Of a DNA stretch of 64,000 nt, positions 18,405 to 28,073 are shown piece by piece. The notes under the pieces are model-generated. The model saw only the letters and a list, made by a program, of their open reading frames with translations, had not been told where the DNA came from and did no database searches. Position numbers and translations under genes: made by a program. Source of the stretch: Bacillus methanolicus (GTDB lineage Bacteria > Bacillota > Bacilli > Bacillales > Cytobacillaceae); the NCBI RefSeq assembly GCF_008764295.1, contig NZ_VTQX01000001.1:1-64000 (forward strand), in the 5' to 3' direction. The first letter of the stretch is position 1. Every line of letters begins with the position of its first letter.

Positions 18405-19566
18405 CAGATTCATCCTCGAGAACCAATTTACTAATTACTTCTGCAGAAGCAGATATTTTATCATCAGGTACATCTTGACCATTCGTTAAATAAGCTACAC
18501 CAATTTGATATTTATCAATCATATTATACATAGCTCCATACGTCGCTGTTTCGTCTAATTTTGTAAAAATAAACTGCTTAATGTCAATACTGCTTGAGAA
18601 CTGCTTAAATATTTCTTCCATATCACTTTGCTTTGAAGTTAACGATAAAACGAGCAATGTTTCCATTTCGTTTTCATAATCGATAATATTTTTAAGCTCT
18701 TCCACATAACGGGAATCACGAAAATTTCGGCCTGCTGTATCAATTAAAACGACATCATAGTCCTTGAAAGTATCGCAGGCCTTTTTAAAGTCATTCAAGT
18801 TGTAACATACCTCTAATGGGACAGATAGTATTTTTGCATACGTTTTTAATTGTTCAATTGCTGCAATCCGGTAAGTATCGGTTGTTATTAGCGCCACTTT
18901 TTTACGGAACTTTAACATTGAATCAGCAGCAATTTTTGCTAATGTGGTTGTTTTTCCAACACCCGTTGGACCAACGACATTTACGTATTTTTTTGAAAAT
19001 GAGATATCACCAAATTTATACATAGAAATTCGCTCAGCCATCTCCTGCTGGCACCACCGTTTGACATCGGCAATCTTGGAATCAGTTCGATTCGTATACC
19101 ATTTTTCAAGTAATGAAACCATTAACTCGTTGCGAATAGAGGTATCAATTTCCTGTGATATGAGCTTTTGATTGATGTGTTGCACTAATTCTGGATAGAC
19201 GGTATCTTCTCTTGTAGAAGAAATATTTTGCAACAATTGTTTTACCTCTGTTAATTCCTTCATGACTTCAGAGGATGTATTTTCTTCTACCTTGTTAAAA
19301 TTGAGCACAGGACTTTCTTTTTGTTTGGCAACCGGTTCATAATAAAGCATTGTATTAACCGGTTTTTCTTTTATCTTTGGTACCCGATTATTAGAGACTT
19401 GATCCATTGCCGCAATTACCTCAATGCACCTCTTTCGAAATAACCCAAGGAACCCGCCAGTATAAACGATCTTTGAATTTAAGATGACCGCATCATTGCC
19501 TAATTCAGCTCTAATTCGCTTCATCGCTTCAGGCATTGAATTAGCCACAAATTTCTTTACCTTCAC
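18388..19566 (-). CDS. flhF: FlhF, SRP-type GTPase for flagellar placement
   Basis: The third SRP-family GTPase after Ffh and FtsY; it marks flagellar assembly sites. 392 residues. N-terminal B domain (1-110, basic and variable), then an N helical bundle. The G domain has G1 [10 protein letters not shown] at 199-208, DTYRIAAIEQL (G2), DTAGRNF (G3) and TKLDETA (G4). The GTG start overlaps the flhA stop (GTGA), suggesting coupling. Confidence 0.96.
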   Translation of the reverse strand: MKVKKFVANSMPEAMKRIRAELGNDAVILNSKIVYTGGFLGLFRKRCIEVIAAMDQVSNNRVPKIKEKPVNTMLYYEPVAKQKESPVLNFNKVEENTSSEVMKELTEVKQLLQNISSTREDTVYPELVQHINQKLISQEIDTSIRNELMVSLLEKWYTNRTDSKIADVKRWCQQEMAERISMYKFGDISFSKKYVNVVGPTGVGKTTTLAKIAADSMLKFRKKVALITTDTYRIAAIEQLKTYAKILSVPLEVCYNLNDFKKACDTFKDYDVVLIDTAGRNFRDSRYVEELKNIIDYENEMETLLVLSLTSKQSDMEEIFKQFSSSIDIKQFIFTKLDETATYGAMYNMIDKYQIGVAYLTNGQDVPDDKISASAEVISKLVLEDESDERSS

Positions 19567-21599
19567 TCAATATTCACCACCCCTACACTTTGTACCTCAA
19601 CATTCGCCTCGAGTTCGTTATAAGACAATATTGGAATTTGTGGAAAATAGCGCTCTGTTAATTGTCTAATATACATGCGAACAGCTGGTGAACAAAGAAC
19701 GATCGGAGTTTGCTCCATTAATGAAAGCTGTTCCACTTGTGCAGCGATGGACTCCAAAATCGACTGAGATACATTCGGATCAATCGATAAATAATTGCCA
19801 TGCTCTGTTTGTTGAATGCCATCTGCGATTATTTTTTCGATTTTTCCAGAAACGGTTATAACTTTTAATTGCTCACCGCCTGAACTGTACTGATTCGTAA
19901 TTTGTCTTGCCAAAGCTTGTCGAACGTATTCAGCTAATAAATCAGTATCAGATGTCACCTTCCCAAAATCGGCCAATGTTTCAAAAATAATCGGCAAATT
20001 GCGGATTGAAACATTTTCCCGTAACAGCTTTCCGAGAACCTTTTGTATTTCTCCAACAGATAGTGGATTTGGTGTCACTTCTTCTACTAAAATTGGATAG
20101 CTCTCTTTAATATGATCAATTAGTTGTTTTGTTTCTTGTCTTCCAAGTAGTTCATGGGCATTCGCTTTTATAATCTCTGTGATATGAGTTGATACGACAG
20201 ATGGTGGATCGACTACTGTATAACCAAAGATCTCTGCCTGTTCCTTCATATCTTCTGTAATCCACTTAGCAGGGAGACCAAAGGAAGGTTCCACTGTATC
20301 AATGCCTTCGATTGAATCATCTTCGACTCCCGGGCTCATTGCTAAATAATGATCAAGAAGGAGTTCTCCTCGCGCCATTTCATTTCCTTTAATTTTAAGT
20401 CGATACTCATTTGGCTGGAGCTGGATATTATCACGAATTCGCACAACTGGAATAACGAGACCTAACTCAATTGCTAATTGCCTTCTAATCATAACGATCC
20501 GATCTAATAAATCTCCCCCTTGGTTTGAATCTGCTAACGGAATTAAGCCATAGCCAAACTCAAACTCAATTGGATCGACATTTAATAGGCTGACGACACT
20601 TTCCGGACTCTTCATTTCATCTGCTTGAACATCCTCATCTATATCCTCTAGTTGTTCTTTTGCAGTTTCTGGCACTTTAGACATTCGGTATCCACCAAGA
20701 AGCATTAAACCACCTACTGGTAGTGTTAATAATGCTCCGATTGGAGTCAATAGCCCCAACAATATAATCGTACCACCTGTAACATACAGCATTTTTGGAT
20801 AAGATAGAAGCTGTCTCGTTATATCTTGCCCAAGATTGCCGTCAGAAGTCGCTCTCGTCACGACAATTCCCGTTGCTGTGGAGATCAATAATGCTGGTAT
20901 TTGACTGACAATTCCATCTCCGACAGTAAGGAGAGAAAAACGTGTAGCTGCTTCCCCAATAGGAAGTCCTAATTGCATTGAACCGATGACAATTCCAAAA
21001 AGTAAATTGATTAAAGTGATAATAATCCCAGCAATGGCATCCCCTTTAACAAACTTACTGGCACCGTCCATAGCACCATAGAAGTCTGCTTCTCTACCAA
21101 TCTTTTCACGGCGTTCCCTTGCTTCATGCTCAGAAATCATCCCCGCGTTTAAATCAGCATCGATACTCATCTGCTTTCCTGGCATCGCATCCAATGTAAA
21201 ACGTGCTGCAACTTCAGATACACGCTCTGATCCTTTTGTGATGACGATAAAATTGATAATAACCAATATAATGAAGACCACTAACCCTACAACAATATTG
21301 CCGCCGACCACAAAGGAACCAAATGTTTCAACGACATTACCTGCGTCTCCTTTAGAAAGAATAGAACGAGTTGTCGATACATTTAGTCCTAATCGAAATA
21401 ACGTAACTAGTAAGAGCAATGAAGGAAAGACCGAAAATTGAAGTGGTTCACTCATATTCATTGAAATCAATAAGATTAGAAGAGCTAATGATATGTTCAC
21501 AATTAATAGGATACTCAATAGCCACGTTGGAAATGGAATAATGAGCATGGCCACAATTAAAATGACACTGAGTAATACAATTAAATCTTTAGCTCGCAT
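19563..21599 (-). CDS. flhA: Flagellar type III export gate protein FlhA
   Basis: The large export-gate subunit that couples proton flow to secretion and docks chaperone-substrate complexes. Start ATG at 21599, 7 bases after AGGGGG, giving 678 residues (MRAKDLIVLL...). The open frame has eight more codons without a site. About eight membrane helices lie in the first 330 residues, with the FHIPEP-type conserved cytoplasmic loop. The cytoplasmic domain runs to the C-terminus. Separated from flhB by a 240-base interval. Confidence 0.96.
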   Translation of the reverse strand: MRAKDLIVLLSVILIVAMLIIPFPTWLLSILLIVNISLALLILLISMNMSEPLQFSVFPSLLLLVTLFRLGLNVSTTRSILSKGDAGNVVETFGSFVVGGNIVVGLVVFIILVIINFIVITKGSERVSEVAARFTLDAMPGKQMSIDADLNAGMISEHEARERREKIGREADFYGAMDGASKFVKGDAIAGIIITLINLLFGIVIGSMQLGLPIGEAATRFSLLTVGDGIVSQIPALLISTATGIVVTRATSDGNLGQDITRQLLSYPKMLYVTGGTIILLGLLTPIGALLTLPVGGLMLLGGYRMSKVPETAKEQLEDIDEDVQADEMKSPESVVSLLNVDPIEFEFGYGLIPLADSNQGGDLLDRIVMIRRQLAIELGLVIPVVRIRDNIQLQPNEYRLKIKGNEMARGELLLDHYLAMSPGVEDDSIEGIDTVEPSFGLPAKWITEDMKEQAEIFGYTVVDPPSVVSTHITEIIKANAHELLGRQETKQLIDHIKESYPILVEEVTPNPLSVGEIQKVLGKLLRENVSIRNLPIIFETLADFGKVTSDTDLLAEYVRQALARQITNQYSSGGEQLKVITVSGKIEKIIADGIQQTEHGNYLSIDPNVSQSILESIAAQVEQLSLMEQTPIVLCSPAVRMYIRQLTERYFPQIPILSYNELEANVEVQSVGVVNIE

Positions 21600-21759
21600 G
21601 GTGTTTCCCCCTAATTGAAACAAATAGGCACTAAATATTCTGCTGGTCCTTTTACAAACTTTTAATCAATAGTGCCCATTGCTAGACCTTAAGAAAATGA
21701 ACAGGGATTAAAAAGGAATCAAATACCATTATGATCTTTATTAAAAACCTGTTGTAAAA

Positions 21760-22842
21760 TTAAATCTTGTTCTTGGTTCGATAAACATAGGCTAATATTT
21801 CTGCCACCGCTTTAAAAAATTCTTCAGGAATGGCATCGCCAATCTCAGTTTGGCTATATAAAGCTCTTGCAAGTGGACGATTTTCCACTAAAACGACATC
21901 ATTTTCATTCGCAATATACTTAATCTTCTGCGCTACATAATCAACACCCTTTGCAACAACAAATGGTGCATCTAGCTTACTTTCATCGTACTTTAAACAG
22001 ACTGCATAATGGGTTGGATTTGTGATAACGACATCAGCATTAGGAACCTCTTGCATCATTCGTCTCATTGCCATCTCACGTTGACGCTGTTTAATCTTTG
22101 ACTTGATCAATGGATCCCCTTCAATATTTTTGTGCTCATCCTTGATATCCTGCTTCGACATCCTTATATTTTTCTCAAAATCGTATTTTTGATAAAGATA
22201 ATCCAGGACCGATAAGACAATTAATAACACCGAGGCAATTAATCCCATTTGAACGGTTAAATTGGCAATCGTTGTAAGTCCCGCTCCAACCGACTTTTGT
22301 GCTAATATTAAAATCTCTTCCTTGCGGAACCAGAGGACCGAAAAAGTTGCCAAGCCAACAAACGAAATCTTTAAAATTGACTTTAACATTTCTACGATCG
22401 CTCGAAGTGAAAAAATTCTTTTAAACCCCTTAATCGGGTCCAATTTTTCCAATTTGGGCTGAATCGTTTCTGTTGAAAACAGAAAGCCGAACTGCATATA
22501 ATTTGCTGCAACTCCCGCTATCATTGCGACAGCCATGATCGGTGCAAGGACAAAGATAAGTTCTTGAAGAATATCTAGAAGAATCATCTGCAAATTATTT
22601 TCCGTGACGTCCAAGCCAATATATTGTTGATATGAGTGCTTAAAGATGTTGAGCAGCGATTCAAAGAAAAACTTTCCTGCAAATAATAAAATCAAAAAAA
22701 CCGCTAACAGTACTATTGCAGTATTAACATCTTGACTTTTAGCAACCTGTCCTTTTTTTCGGCTATCCTGCCGTTTTTTCGGCGTCGCTTTCTCTGTTTT
22801 TTCACCCGCAAATAACTGTAAGTCTAACTTTATCCATTCCAT
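21760..22842 (-). CDS. flhB: Flagellar export switch protein FlhB
   Basis: It sets substrate specificity: after hook completion its cytoplasmic domain, autocleaved at NPTH, switches export to filament proteins. 360 residues from the ATG at 22842 (GGGAG 8 bases upstream). A TTG five codons earlier opens the frame but lies on the site. N-terminal KTEKATPKKR, four membrane helices, and NPTHYAVCLKY near residue 270. It starts 1 base after the fliR stop. Confidence 0.96.
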   Translation of the reverse strand: MEWIKLDLQLFAGEKTEKATPKKRQDSRKKGQVAKSQDVNTAIVLLAVFLILLFAGKFFFESLLNIFKHSYQQYIGLDVTENNLQMILLDILQELIFVLAPIMAVAMIAGVAANYMQFGFLFSTETIQPKLEKLDPIKGFKRIFSLRAIVEMLKSILKISFVGLATFSVLWFRKEEILILAQKSVGAGLTTIANLTVQMGLIASVLLIVLSVLDYLYQKYDFEKNIRMSKQDIKDEHKNIEGDPLIKSKIKQRQREMAMRRMMQEVPNADVVITNPTHYAVCLKYDESKLDAPFVVAKGVDYVAQKIKYIANENDVVLVENRPLARALYSQTEIGDAIPEEFFKAVAEILAYVYRTKNKI

Positions 22843-22843
22843 A

Positions 22844-23620
22844 TTACGAACTCCCAATTAGATCCATAAGCCCCCTCATGGTACCGAGCATCAGTTCAAA
22901 CAGCTGTGAAACAACCCCCATCATAATCGCCATAACCGCAAATATGACAATGAAGCTAACTCCGATTTTCAGCGGTAGACCAACAACAAATACGTTTAAC
23001 TGAGGAACAGTTCTCGCAACAATACCTAAAGCCACGTCGACTAAAAACAGACTCCCTACAACAGGTAAAGCCATTTGCAAAGCAATCATAAACATGGAAC
23101 TAAAGGATTTAACCACATACTCCACCATGTTTTCATCCCCAAAAGGAATCCATGCTTGGTCGAGAGGAATAAATTGATAACTATAGTACACACCGTCAAT
23201 TAAAAGATGGTGACCATTTACACTCAGCAAAAAAAGCAGTGTAATAATGTAAAAATACTGTCCCGTTAAAGGGCTTTGTGCACCTGTTTGTGGGTCAATG
23301 ACGTTGGCAATGGCAAATCCCATTTGAAAATCGATAAATCCCCCAGCGATTTGGATAGCAGAAAGGATTAAATAAGCAATAAAGCCAACCAGTATGCCTA
23401 CGAGCGCTTCTTTCATAATTAGTAAAAAGTAGGCACCATTTATTTCAAATAGCGGTGCTTCTACTGTATAAAACATAATCCAAGCAAGAAAAAAGCCGAG
23501 GCCAATTTTATGTCTTGCAGGTATTGTTCGGTAAGAAAAAAGAGGCATCATCAAAAAAAATGATGTAACCCTAACAAAAATAAGTAAAAAAGCAGGAAAT
23601 TCAGGAAGTAAATCTACCAT
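22844..23620 (-). CDS. fliR: Flagellar export gate protein FliR
   Basis: Core channel subunit with FliP and FliQ of the type III export gate. 258 residues with about six hydrophobic helices; conserved QMGFAIANVIDPQTG loop near residue 100. Start 5 bases after fliQ. Its ribosome binding site is weak, so coupling to fliQ is likely. Stop lies next to the flhB ATG. Confidence 0.96.
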   Translation of the reverse strand: MVDLLPEFPAFLLIFVRVTSFFLMMPLFSYRTIPARHKIGLGFFLAWIMFYTVEAPLFEINGAYFLLIMKEALVGILVGFIAYLILSAIQIAGGFIDFQMGFAIANVIDPQTGAQSPLTGQYFYIITLLFLLSVNGHHLLIDGVYYSYQFIPLDQAWIPFGDENMVEYVVKSFSSMFMIALQMALPVVGSLFLVDVALGIVARTVPQLNVFVVGLPLKIGVSFIVIFAVMAIMMGVVSQLFELMLGTMRGLMDLIGSS

Positions 23621-23624
23621 AACA

Positions 23625-23894
23625 TCAGCCTACAAACCTCGTTAAATTAGAAAAAATATCGTTCGCATAAGAAAGCATGCGACTTAACATCCACGGACCG
23701 AAGAAAACAATTCCTAGTAAGACAGCAACTATTTTAGGGACAAAAGCTAATGTTTGTTCCTGGATTTGCGTCGTAGCTTGAAATACACTGACGATTAAAC
23801 CTACTATAAGAGCAAGCAATAGAAGTGGTCCACTAATCAAAAGAACAATCCAAACCCCTTGTTCTGCGATTGAAATTACACTTTCTGGAGTCAT
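23625..23894 (-). CDS. fliQ: Flagellar export gate protein FliQ
   Basis: 89-residue two-helix membrane protein, four copies of which pack around the FliP-FliR core. Helices at about 15-40 and 50-75. The family motif FQATTQIQEQTLAFVPK lies between them. Good AAGGTG site before ATG. Confidence 0.96.
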   Translation of the reverse strand: MTPESVISIAEQGVWIVLLISGPLLLLALIVGLIVSVFQATTQIQEQTLAFVPKIVAVLLGIVFFGPWMLSRMLSYANDIFSNLTRFVG

Positions 23895-23973
23895 CCAATT
23901 TCACCTTCTTTTCGCTCTTGTACACATGAATATGATTAAATGCTTACTTTCAGTGGTTTCCTAACCCCAATAT

Positions 23974-24639
23974 TTAGAAGCTGTCCAATAGAGATTTCAC
24001 AACTAAATACCAACCGTCTACCAAAACAAATAATAAAATTTTAAAAGGTAGTGAAATCATTACCGGTGGAAGCATCATCATTCCCATTGACATCAAAACA
24101 CTTGCCACGACCATGTCTATTACTAAAAAAGGAATAAAGATCATGAAGCCAATTTGAAAAGCTGTCTTAATTTCACTTATTGCGAACGCTGGTATAAGTG
24201 TGGTTAAAGGGATGTCTTCAATTGACTCCGGCCTTTCAGCCTGTGAATACTCTAGAAACAAGGCAAGATCCTTCTGCCTCGTATGTGCACTCATAAATTC
24301 CTTTAATGGCAGCGCCGCTCTTTCATAAGCTTCATCAAGGGTAATTTCTTCATTAAATAACGGTGTTAAAGCCTGTTGATTCACCTCACTAAAAGTAGGT
24401 GCCATAATAAAAAACGTTAAAAATAATGATAAACCAATGATTACTTGGTTTGGTGGCATTTGCTGAGTGGCAAGCGCCGTTCTGACAAAGGAAAGAACAA
24501 TCACAATTCTAGTGAATGAAGTCATCAGCACTAGAATACTTGGAGCCAAGGACATCACGGTTAGAAGTAGGATCAGTTTAACTGATGTTGAAACATTAGC
24601 AGGATCGCTATTGTTAAAGAATTCCATAAACTCATTCAT
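23974..24639 (-). CDS. fliP: Flagellar export gate protein FliP
   Basis: Pentameric channel subunit of the export gate. 221 residues with hydrophobic helices at the N-terminus and in the C-terminal half. Signature segments LMTSFTRIVIVLSFVRTA and PFLVIDMVVASVLMSMG are present. It lacks a long cleavable signal peptide. ATGA overlap of 4 bases with fliZ. A 79-base gap separates it from fliQ. Confidence 0.96.
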   Translation of the reverse strand: MNEFMEFFNNSDPANVSTSVKLILLLTVMSLAPSILVLMTSFTRIVIVLSFVRTALATQQMPPNQVIIGLSLFLTFFIMAPTFSEVNQQALTPLFNEEITLDEAYERAALPLKEFMSAHTRQKDLALFLEYSQAERPESIEDIPLTTLIPAFAISEIKTAFQIGFMIFIPFLVIDMVVASVLMSMGMMMLPPVMISLPFKILLFVLVDGWYLVVKSLLDSF

Positions 24640-25316
24640 TTCTCTTCTGACCCTTTCTTCTCCATTTCATCGTACAGCTTCTTTCTTTGCTTTGTGATCT
24701 GATCTAACTGTGTTTTCAAGTGTGAAGAAAAAGATAGACTTTCTTTTTCTTGATCCTGTTTTTGAAAGGCCTTCGTTCTTTCAATTACCTTTGTCACAAT
24801 ATCGCTTGGACGAGTTAATTGTTCGATTTTGTGATTATGATCCTCGATAATTCCTCGAGCTTCCTCTTCATCATCAATTTCTTTTAATAGTTGAATATTT
24901 TCCCCCACACCAACTATAAGCAGTCTATTTCCTACTTTAATGATCTGGACGGAACGATTTGAACCAACAGATGTCCCACCAATATTTTGAATCAACTGTG
25001 TATCACGATAACCATGGCTTTTTTTGTTTATAAACTTTAGTAAAAAATACAGAAGTGCGATCACAAATATGGTGGCAACAATCATTTTCATGAAGTCCCA
25101 AATCGTAATTCCTGCTGGGCCACTTTCATCAACAGCCTCATTGCTTGGAATCTCCTGTTGTTCAGATTCTTCAGATTCTTCCTCCACAATTTGTTGTTCT
25201 TGTTCAAACATATTTTTCACACTATCGTCGGGCTCTGCCTTAGCTTCTGTATGAAATCCGATTACTAAAATAACGGAAAGAAGAAGGATTTTGACGGATT
25301 GCTGAATTACTTGCAA
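24636..25316 (-). CDS. fliZ: FliO-type flagellar biosynthesis protein (FliZ in Bacillus)
   Basis: 226 residues. An N-terminal signal peptide-like helix (about 8-28, ending near TEAKA), an acidic extracytoplasmic stretch (EEESEESEQQE), one membrane helix at about 75-97, then a basic cytoplasmic domain with the FliO-like beta core (IQNIGGTSVGSNRSVQIIKVG). FliO helps assemble FliP pentamers. TTG start behind GAGGTG. Overlaps fliP by 4 bases. Confidence 0.9.
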   Translation of the reverse strand: MQVIQQSVKILLLSVILVIGFHTEAKAEPDDSVKNMFEQEQQIVEEESEESEQQEIPSNEAVDESGPAGITIWDFMKMIVATIFVIALLYFLLKFINKKSHGYRDTQLIQNIGGTSVGSNRSVQIIKVGNRLLIVGVGENIQLLKEIDDEEEARGIIEDHNHKIEQLTRPSDIVTKVIERTKAFQKQDQEKESLSFSSHLKTQLDQITKQRKKLYDEMEKKGSEEK

Positions 25317-25368
25317 CTGGATGCACCTCTATATTTTGAATTCTATTAGAGAAAAGAAAGTAAAGTAT

Positions 25369-25386
25369 GGCGGCACGAAAGCCGCC
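25369..25386 (-). other. Intercistronic hairpin, cheY-fliZ
   Basis: A perfect 6-bp GC stem (GGCGGC/GCCGCC) with a TTTCGT loop, 13 bases past the cheY stop and without a U-tract. Candidate 3'-end stabiliser or weak attenuator for the downstream genes. Confidence 0.5.
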
Positions 25387-25399
25387 CTTTAAATTAACA

Positions 25400-25762
25400 T
25401 TATGCTAATGTTTTCGAGATCGCTTCAATAACTCGGTCCGCTTGGAACGGTTTTACGATGAAGTCTTTTGCCCCAGCTTGGATAGCATCGATAACCATCG
25501 CCTGCTGTCCCATTGCTGAACACATAATTACTTTCGCACTTGGATTTAACTTCTTAATTTCCTTTAATGCTGTAATTCCATCCATTTCTGGCATTGTGAT
25601 ATCCATTGTCACCAAGTCTGGATTCGTTTCTTGATATTTTTCAAGTGCTTGTGCACCATCAGCAGCTTCACCTACTACTTCAAAACCGTTTTTTGTTAAA
25701 ATATCTTTAATCATCATCCGCATAAATGCTGCATCATCTACAATTAAAATTTTGTGCGCCAT
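25400..25762 (-). CDS. cheY: Chemotaxis response regulator CheY
   Basis: Single receiver domain, 120 residues. Phospho-acceptor D54 (MDITMP), acidic pair D9-D10 (VDDAAF), conserved Ser in MCSAMG and Lys104 in VKPF. CheY-P binds the switch (FliM/FliY) and in Bacillus favours counterclockwise rotation. It lies directly downstream of fliY, whose product is a CheY-P phosphatase. Confidence 0.97.
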   Translation of the reverse strand: MAHKILIVDDAAFMRMMIKDILTKNGFEVVGEAADGAQALEKYQETNPDLVTMDITMPEMDGITALKEIKKLNPSAKVIMCSAMGQQAMVIDAIQAGAKDFIVKPFQADRVIEAISKTLA

Positions 25763-25781
25763 TAATCTTTTCCCCCATTGT

Positions 25782-27041
25782 TTATCTTAGTTTATTTAGT
25801 CGGTCTGTTTGACTAATGATATCTGTTACACGGACCCCAAAGTTTTCATCAATAACAACCACTTCACCCTTTGCGATCAAGCGATTATTTACTAATATGT
25901 CAACTGGTTCACCTGCCAACTTGTCCAATTCTATAATGGACCCTGGCGATAGTTCAAGGATTTCTTTCACAGATCTTTTCGTTCTTCCTAGCTCAACTGT
26001 TACTTGAAGCGGAATATCAAATAACATATTTAAGTTTTTCGCTTCAGATTCTTGAAGCTGATACTGGTCAAAGCTAGAAAACATAGCTGGTTGTACTGTC
26101 GGCTGTGGACCGTTTTGATACTGCGCTCCGTAATGCTGTGGACCCGGTTGGTGATGGGCCATAGGCTGCTGCATTGGCGGGATTTGATATCCAGCAGGCT
26201 GTGAACTTTGTTGTGGAGCTTCACTATACACTGGAGCCGACGCTTGTGCTCCAACATTTACAGCGGCGCTTACTGGTTGAGGCTGTTCAGTATGGACAGC
26301 CGCTTCAGCGTTCGCACCAGCGCTTGAAGCTGACTCTTCAACCTTGCCACCAGATGGATTTAACAGTTCTGCAACTAGTTCCTTGGCGAAACAAAGCGGT
26401 AACAACTGCATTATACTGGAGTCGATAAGCTCTCCCACTCTCAGCCTAAATGAAACCTTGACAAGCATATCATCTTTCGGTATTTTTTCAGTTCCTTCAC
26501 CATGCTGTACATCCAACATATCAATTGATGGTGGTGAAATGTCCACCTTTTTACTAAAGATCGTAGACATTGAAGTTGCTGAAGAACCCAACATTTGATT
26601 CATTGCCTCTTGAACGGCACTAAGCTGGATTTCTCCCAGTAACTCAGCAGGATTTAATCCATCTCCTCCAAGCATTAAATCAGCAATAATGGCTGCATCC
26701 TCTTGTTTAATGACAAGTAGATTCGTTCCTGAGAAACCTTCTGTGTATTTAACTTGAATGGCTACATAAGGGTGTGGAAACTCATCCTCTAAATCACTCT
26801 TTAAAATGACTGAAACGGTTGGTGTTGTAATATCAACTTTTTGATTTAATAACGTGGATAATGCTGTTGCCGAGCTCCCAAAGGAAATATTTCCAATTTC
26901 CCCTAAAGCATCTTGCTCCATCATTGTTAAATGTTCTTCCACATTCACGTCGTCGTTTTTGGCGCTGTCTAGCTCTACATCATCTGTACCTTTTAACAAA
27001 GCATCTATTTCATCTTGAGAGAGCATATCATCACTCACCAT
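25782..27041 (-). CDS. fliY: Flagellar switch protein and CheY-P phosphatase FliY
   Basis: A FliN-type C-ring protein fused to a CheC-like phosphatase. 419 residues. FliM-like CheY-binding peptide LSQDEIDALLKG at the N-terminus; CheC-type motifs [18 protein letters not shown] (near 45) and AVQEAMNQMLGSSATSMS (near 145). A long Gln/Pro/Ala-rich linker spans about 235-320, then the SpoA/FliN domain (FDIPLQVTVELGRTKRSVKE). The linker makes it longer than the B. subtilis protein as I remember it. ATG overlaps fliM by 11 bases, behind GGGGGGAG. Confidence 0.96.
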   Translation of the reverse strand: MVSDDMLSQDEIDALLKGTDDVELDSAKNDDVNVEEHLTMMEQDALGEIGNISFGSSATALSTLLNQKVDITTPTVSVILKSDLEDEFPHPYVAIQVKYTEGFSGTNLLVIKQEDAAIIADLMLGGDGLNPAELLGEIQLSAVQEAMNQMLGSSATSMSTIFSKKVDISPPSIDMLDVQHGEGTEKIPKDDMLVKVSFRLRVGELIDSSIMQLLPLCFAKELVAELLNPSGGKVEESASSAGANAEAAVHTEQPQPVSAAVNVGAQASAPVYSEAPQQSSQPAGYQIPPMQQPMAHHQPGPQHYGAQYQNGPQPTVQPAMFSSFDQYQLQESEAKNLNMLFDIPLQVTVELGRTKRSVKEILELSPGSIIELDKLAGEPVDILVNNRLIAKGEVVVIDENFGVRVTDIISQTDRLNKLR

Positions 27042-28029
27042 TATCGTCTCCCCCCTTCAATGTCTCTAATATTTGCACGGCAATTTTTTTATTGAGTTTT
27101 CCAGCTTGTCCCTTGAATTTTGGAACTTCAGCTATTTTAATTGTTAACGGATTTTCTATCGTTTGTTTTAATTCTATAACATCGCCAACATCCATCATCA
27201 AGAAATCCTGAATCGTGATTTCGGCATTTCCCAATTCAACCGCAATAGGCAGACTTGCTCTTTTTAATCGTTTTTCTAAAAGCTCGACTTCCTGAGGCTC
27301 CCTGTCTTTTTTATCTGTTTGCATCCAATAATGGACAGAAAGCTTTGGTATTATCGGCTCTAGAACAACGTGAGGAATACAAATATTAATCATTCCCGTT
27401 GTTTCACCAATCGTAGTGTTAAGTGATATTACAACGACCGTCTCATTCGGTGAAACCATTTGTAAAAACTGAGGATTCACTTCAAAATCAGCCATTATTG
27501 GTTCAATATCAGCGATTGTTTCCCAAGCTTCACGTAAGTATTCGAGAGAACGTTCAAACGTCGTCGTCATAATTTTTGTTTCAATTTCAGTTAAATTCTC
27601 AACTTTATTGATGCTGCTGCCTTTCCCACCCATCATTCGATCCATCATTGCATAAGCAATGTTAGGGTTCACTTCCATTAAGACCCTACCGTCTAATGGC
27701 GGCACCTCAAATACATTTAAGATCGTCATTTTTGGTATGGAGCGGATAAATTCCTCATATGGGATTTGATCAGCAGATGCGACTGAAATTTGAACATAGG
27801 TTCTTAGTTGAGCGGAGAAAAAAGTTGTTAACAACCTGGCAAAATTTTCATGAATTCTTGTTAAGCTTCGAATCTGGTCTTTAGAAAATCTTAATGCTCT
27901 TTTAAAATCGTAAACTTTTACCTTTTTCTCGCTCGTCTCTTTCTTAAGTTCATCAGCATCCATTTCTCCTGTCGAAATGGCAGATAATAATGCATCAATT
28001 TCACTTTGTGATAAAACCTCTCCGGACAC
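27031..28029 (-). CDS. fliM: Flagellar motor switch protein FliM
   Basis: C-ring protein that receives CheY-P and passes the signal to FliG. 332 residues. N-terminal CheY-binding peptide VLSQSEIDALLSAI; middle domain with the GGKGSS loop (MDRMMGGKGSS); C-terminal SpoA domain (LGNAEITIQDFLMMDVGDVI). GTG start after GGAGGTGAGGATTC. Confidence 0.97.
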   Translation of the reverse strand: MSGEVLSQSEIDALLSAISTGEMDADELKKETSEKKVKVYDFKRALRFSKDQIRSLTRIHENFARLLTTFFSAQLRTYVQISVASADQIPYEEFIRSIPKMTILNVFEVPPLDGRVLMEVNPNIAYAMMDRMMGGKGSSINKVENLTEIETKIMTTTFERSLEYLREAWETIADIEPIMADFEVNPQFLQMVSPNETVVVISLNTTIGETTGMINICIPHVVLEPIIPKLSVHYWMQTDKKDREPQEVELLEKRLKRASLPIAVELGNAEITIQDFLMMDVGDVIELKQTIENPLTIKIAEVPKFKGQAGKLNKKIAVQILETLKGGDDNGE

Positions 28030-28073
28030 GAATCCTCACCTCCATTCACTTACATCTCAATTTTGTCGAAAAA

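Noticed and set aside
21627-21676. GGCACTA...TAGTGCC pairing in the flhB-flhA spacer
   Set aside because: 7-bp arms with a 36-base loop and no further structure; expected by chance at this length scale.
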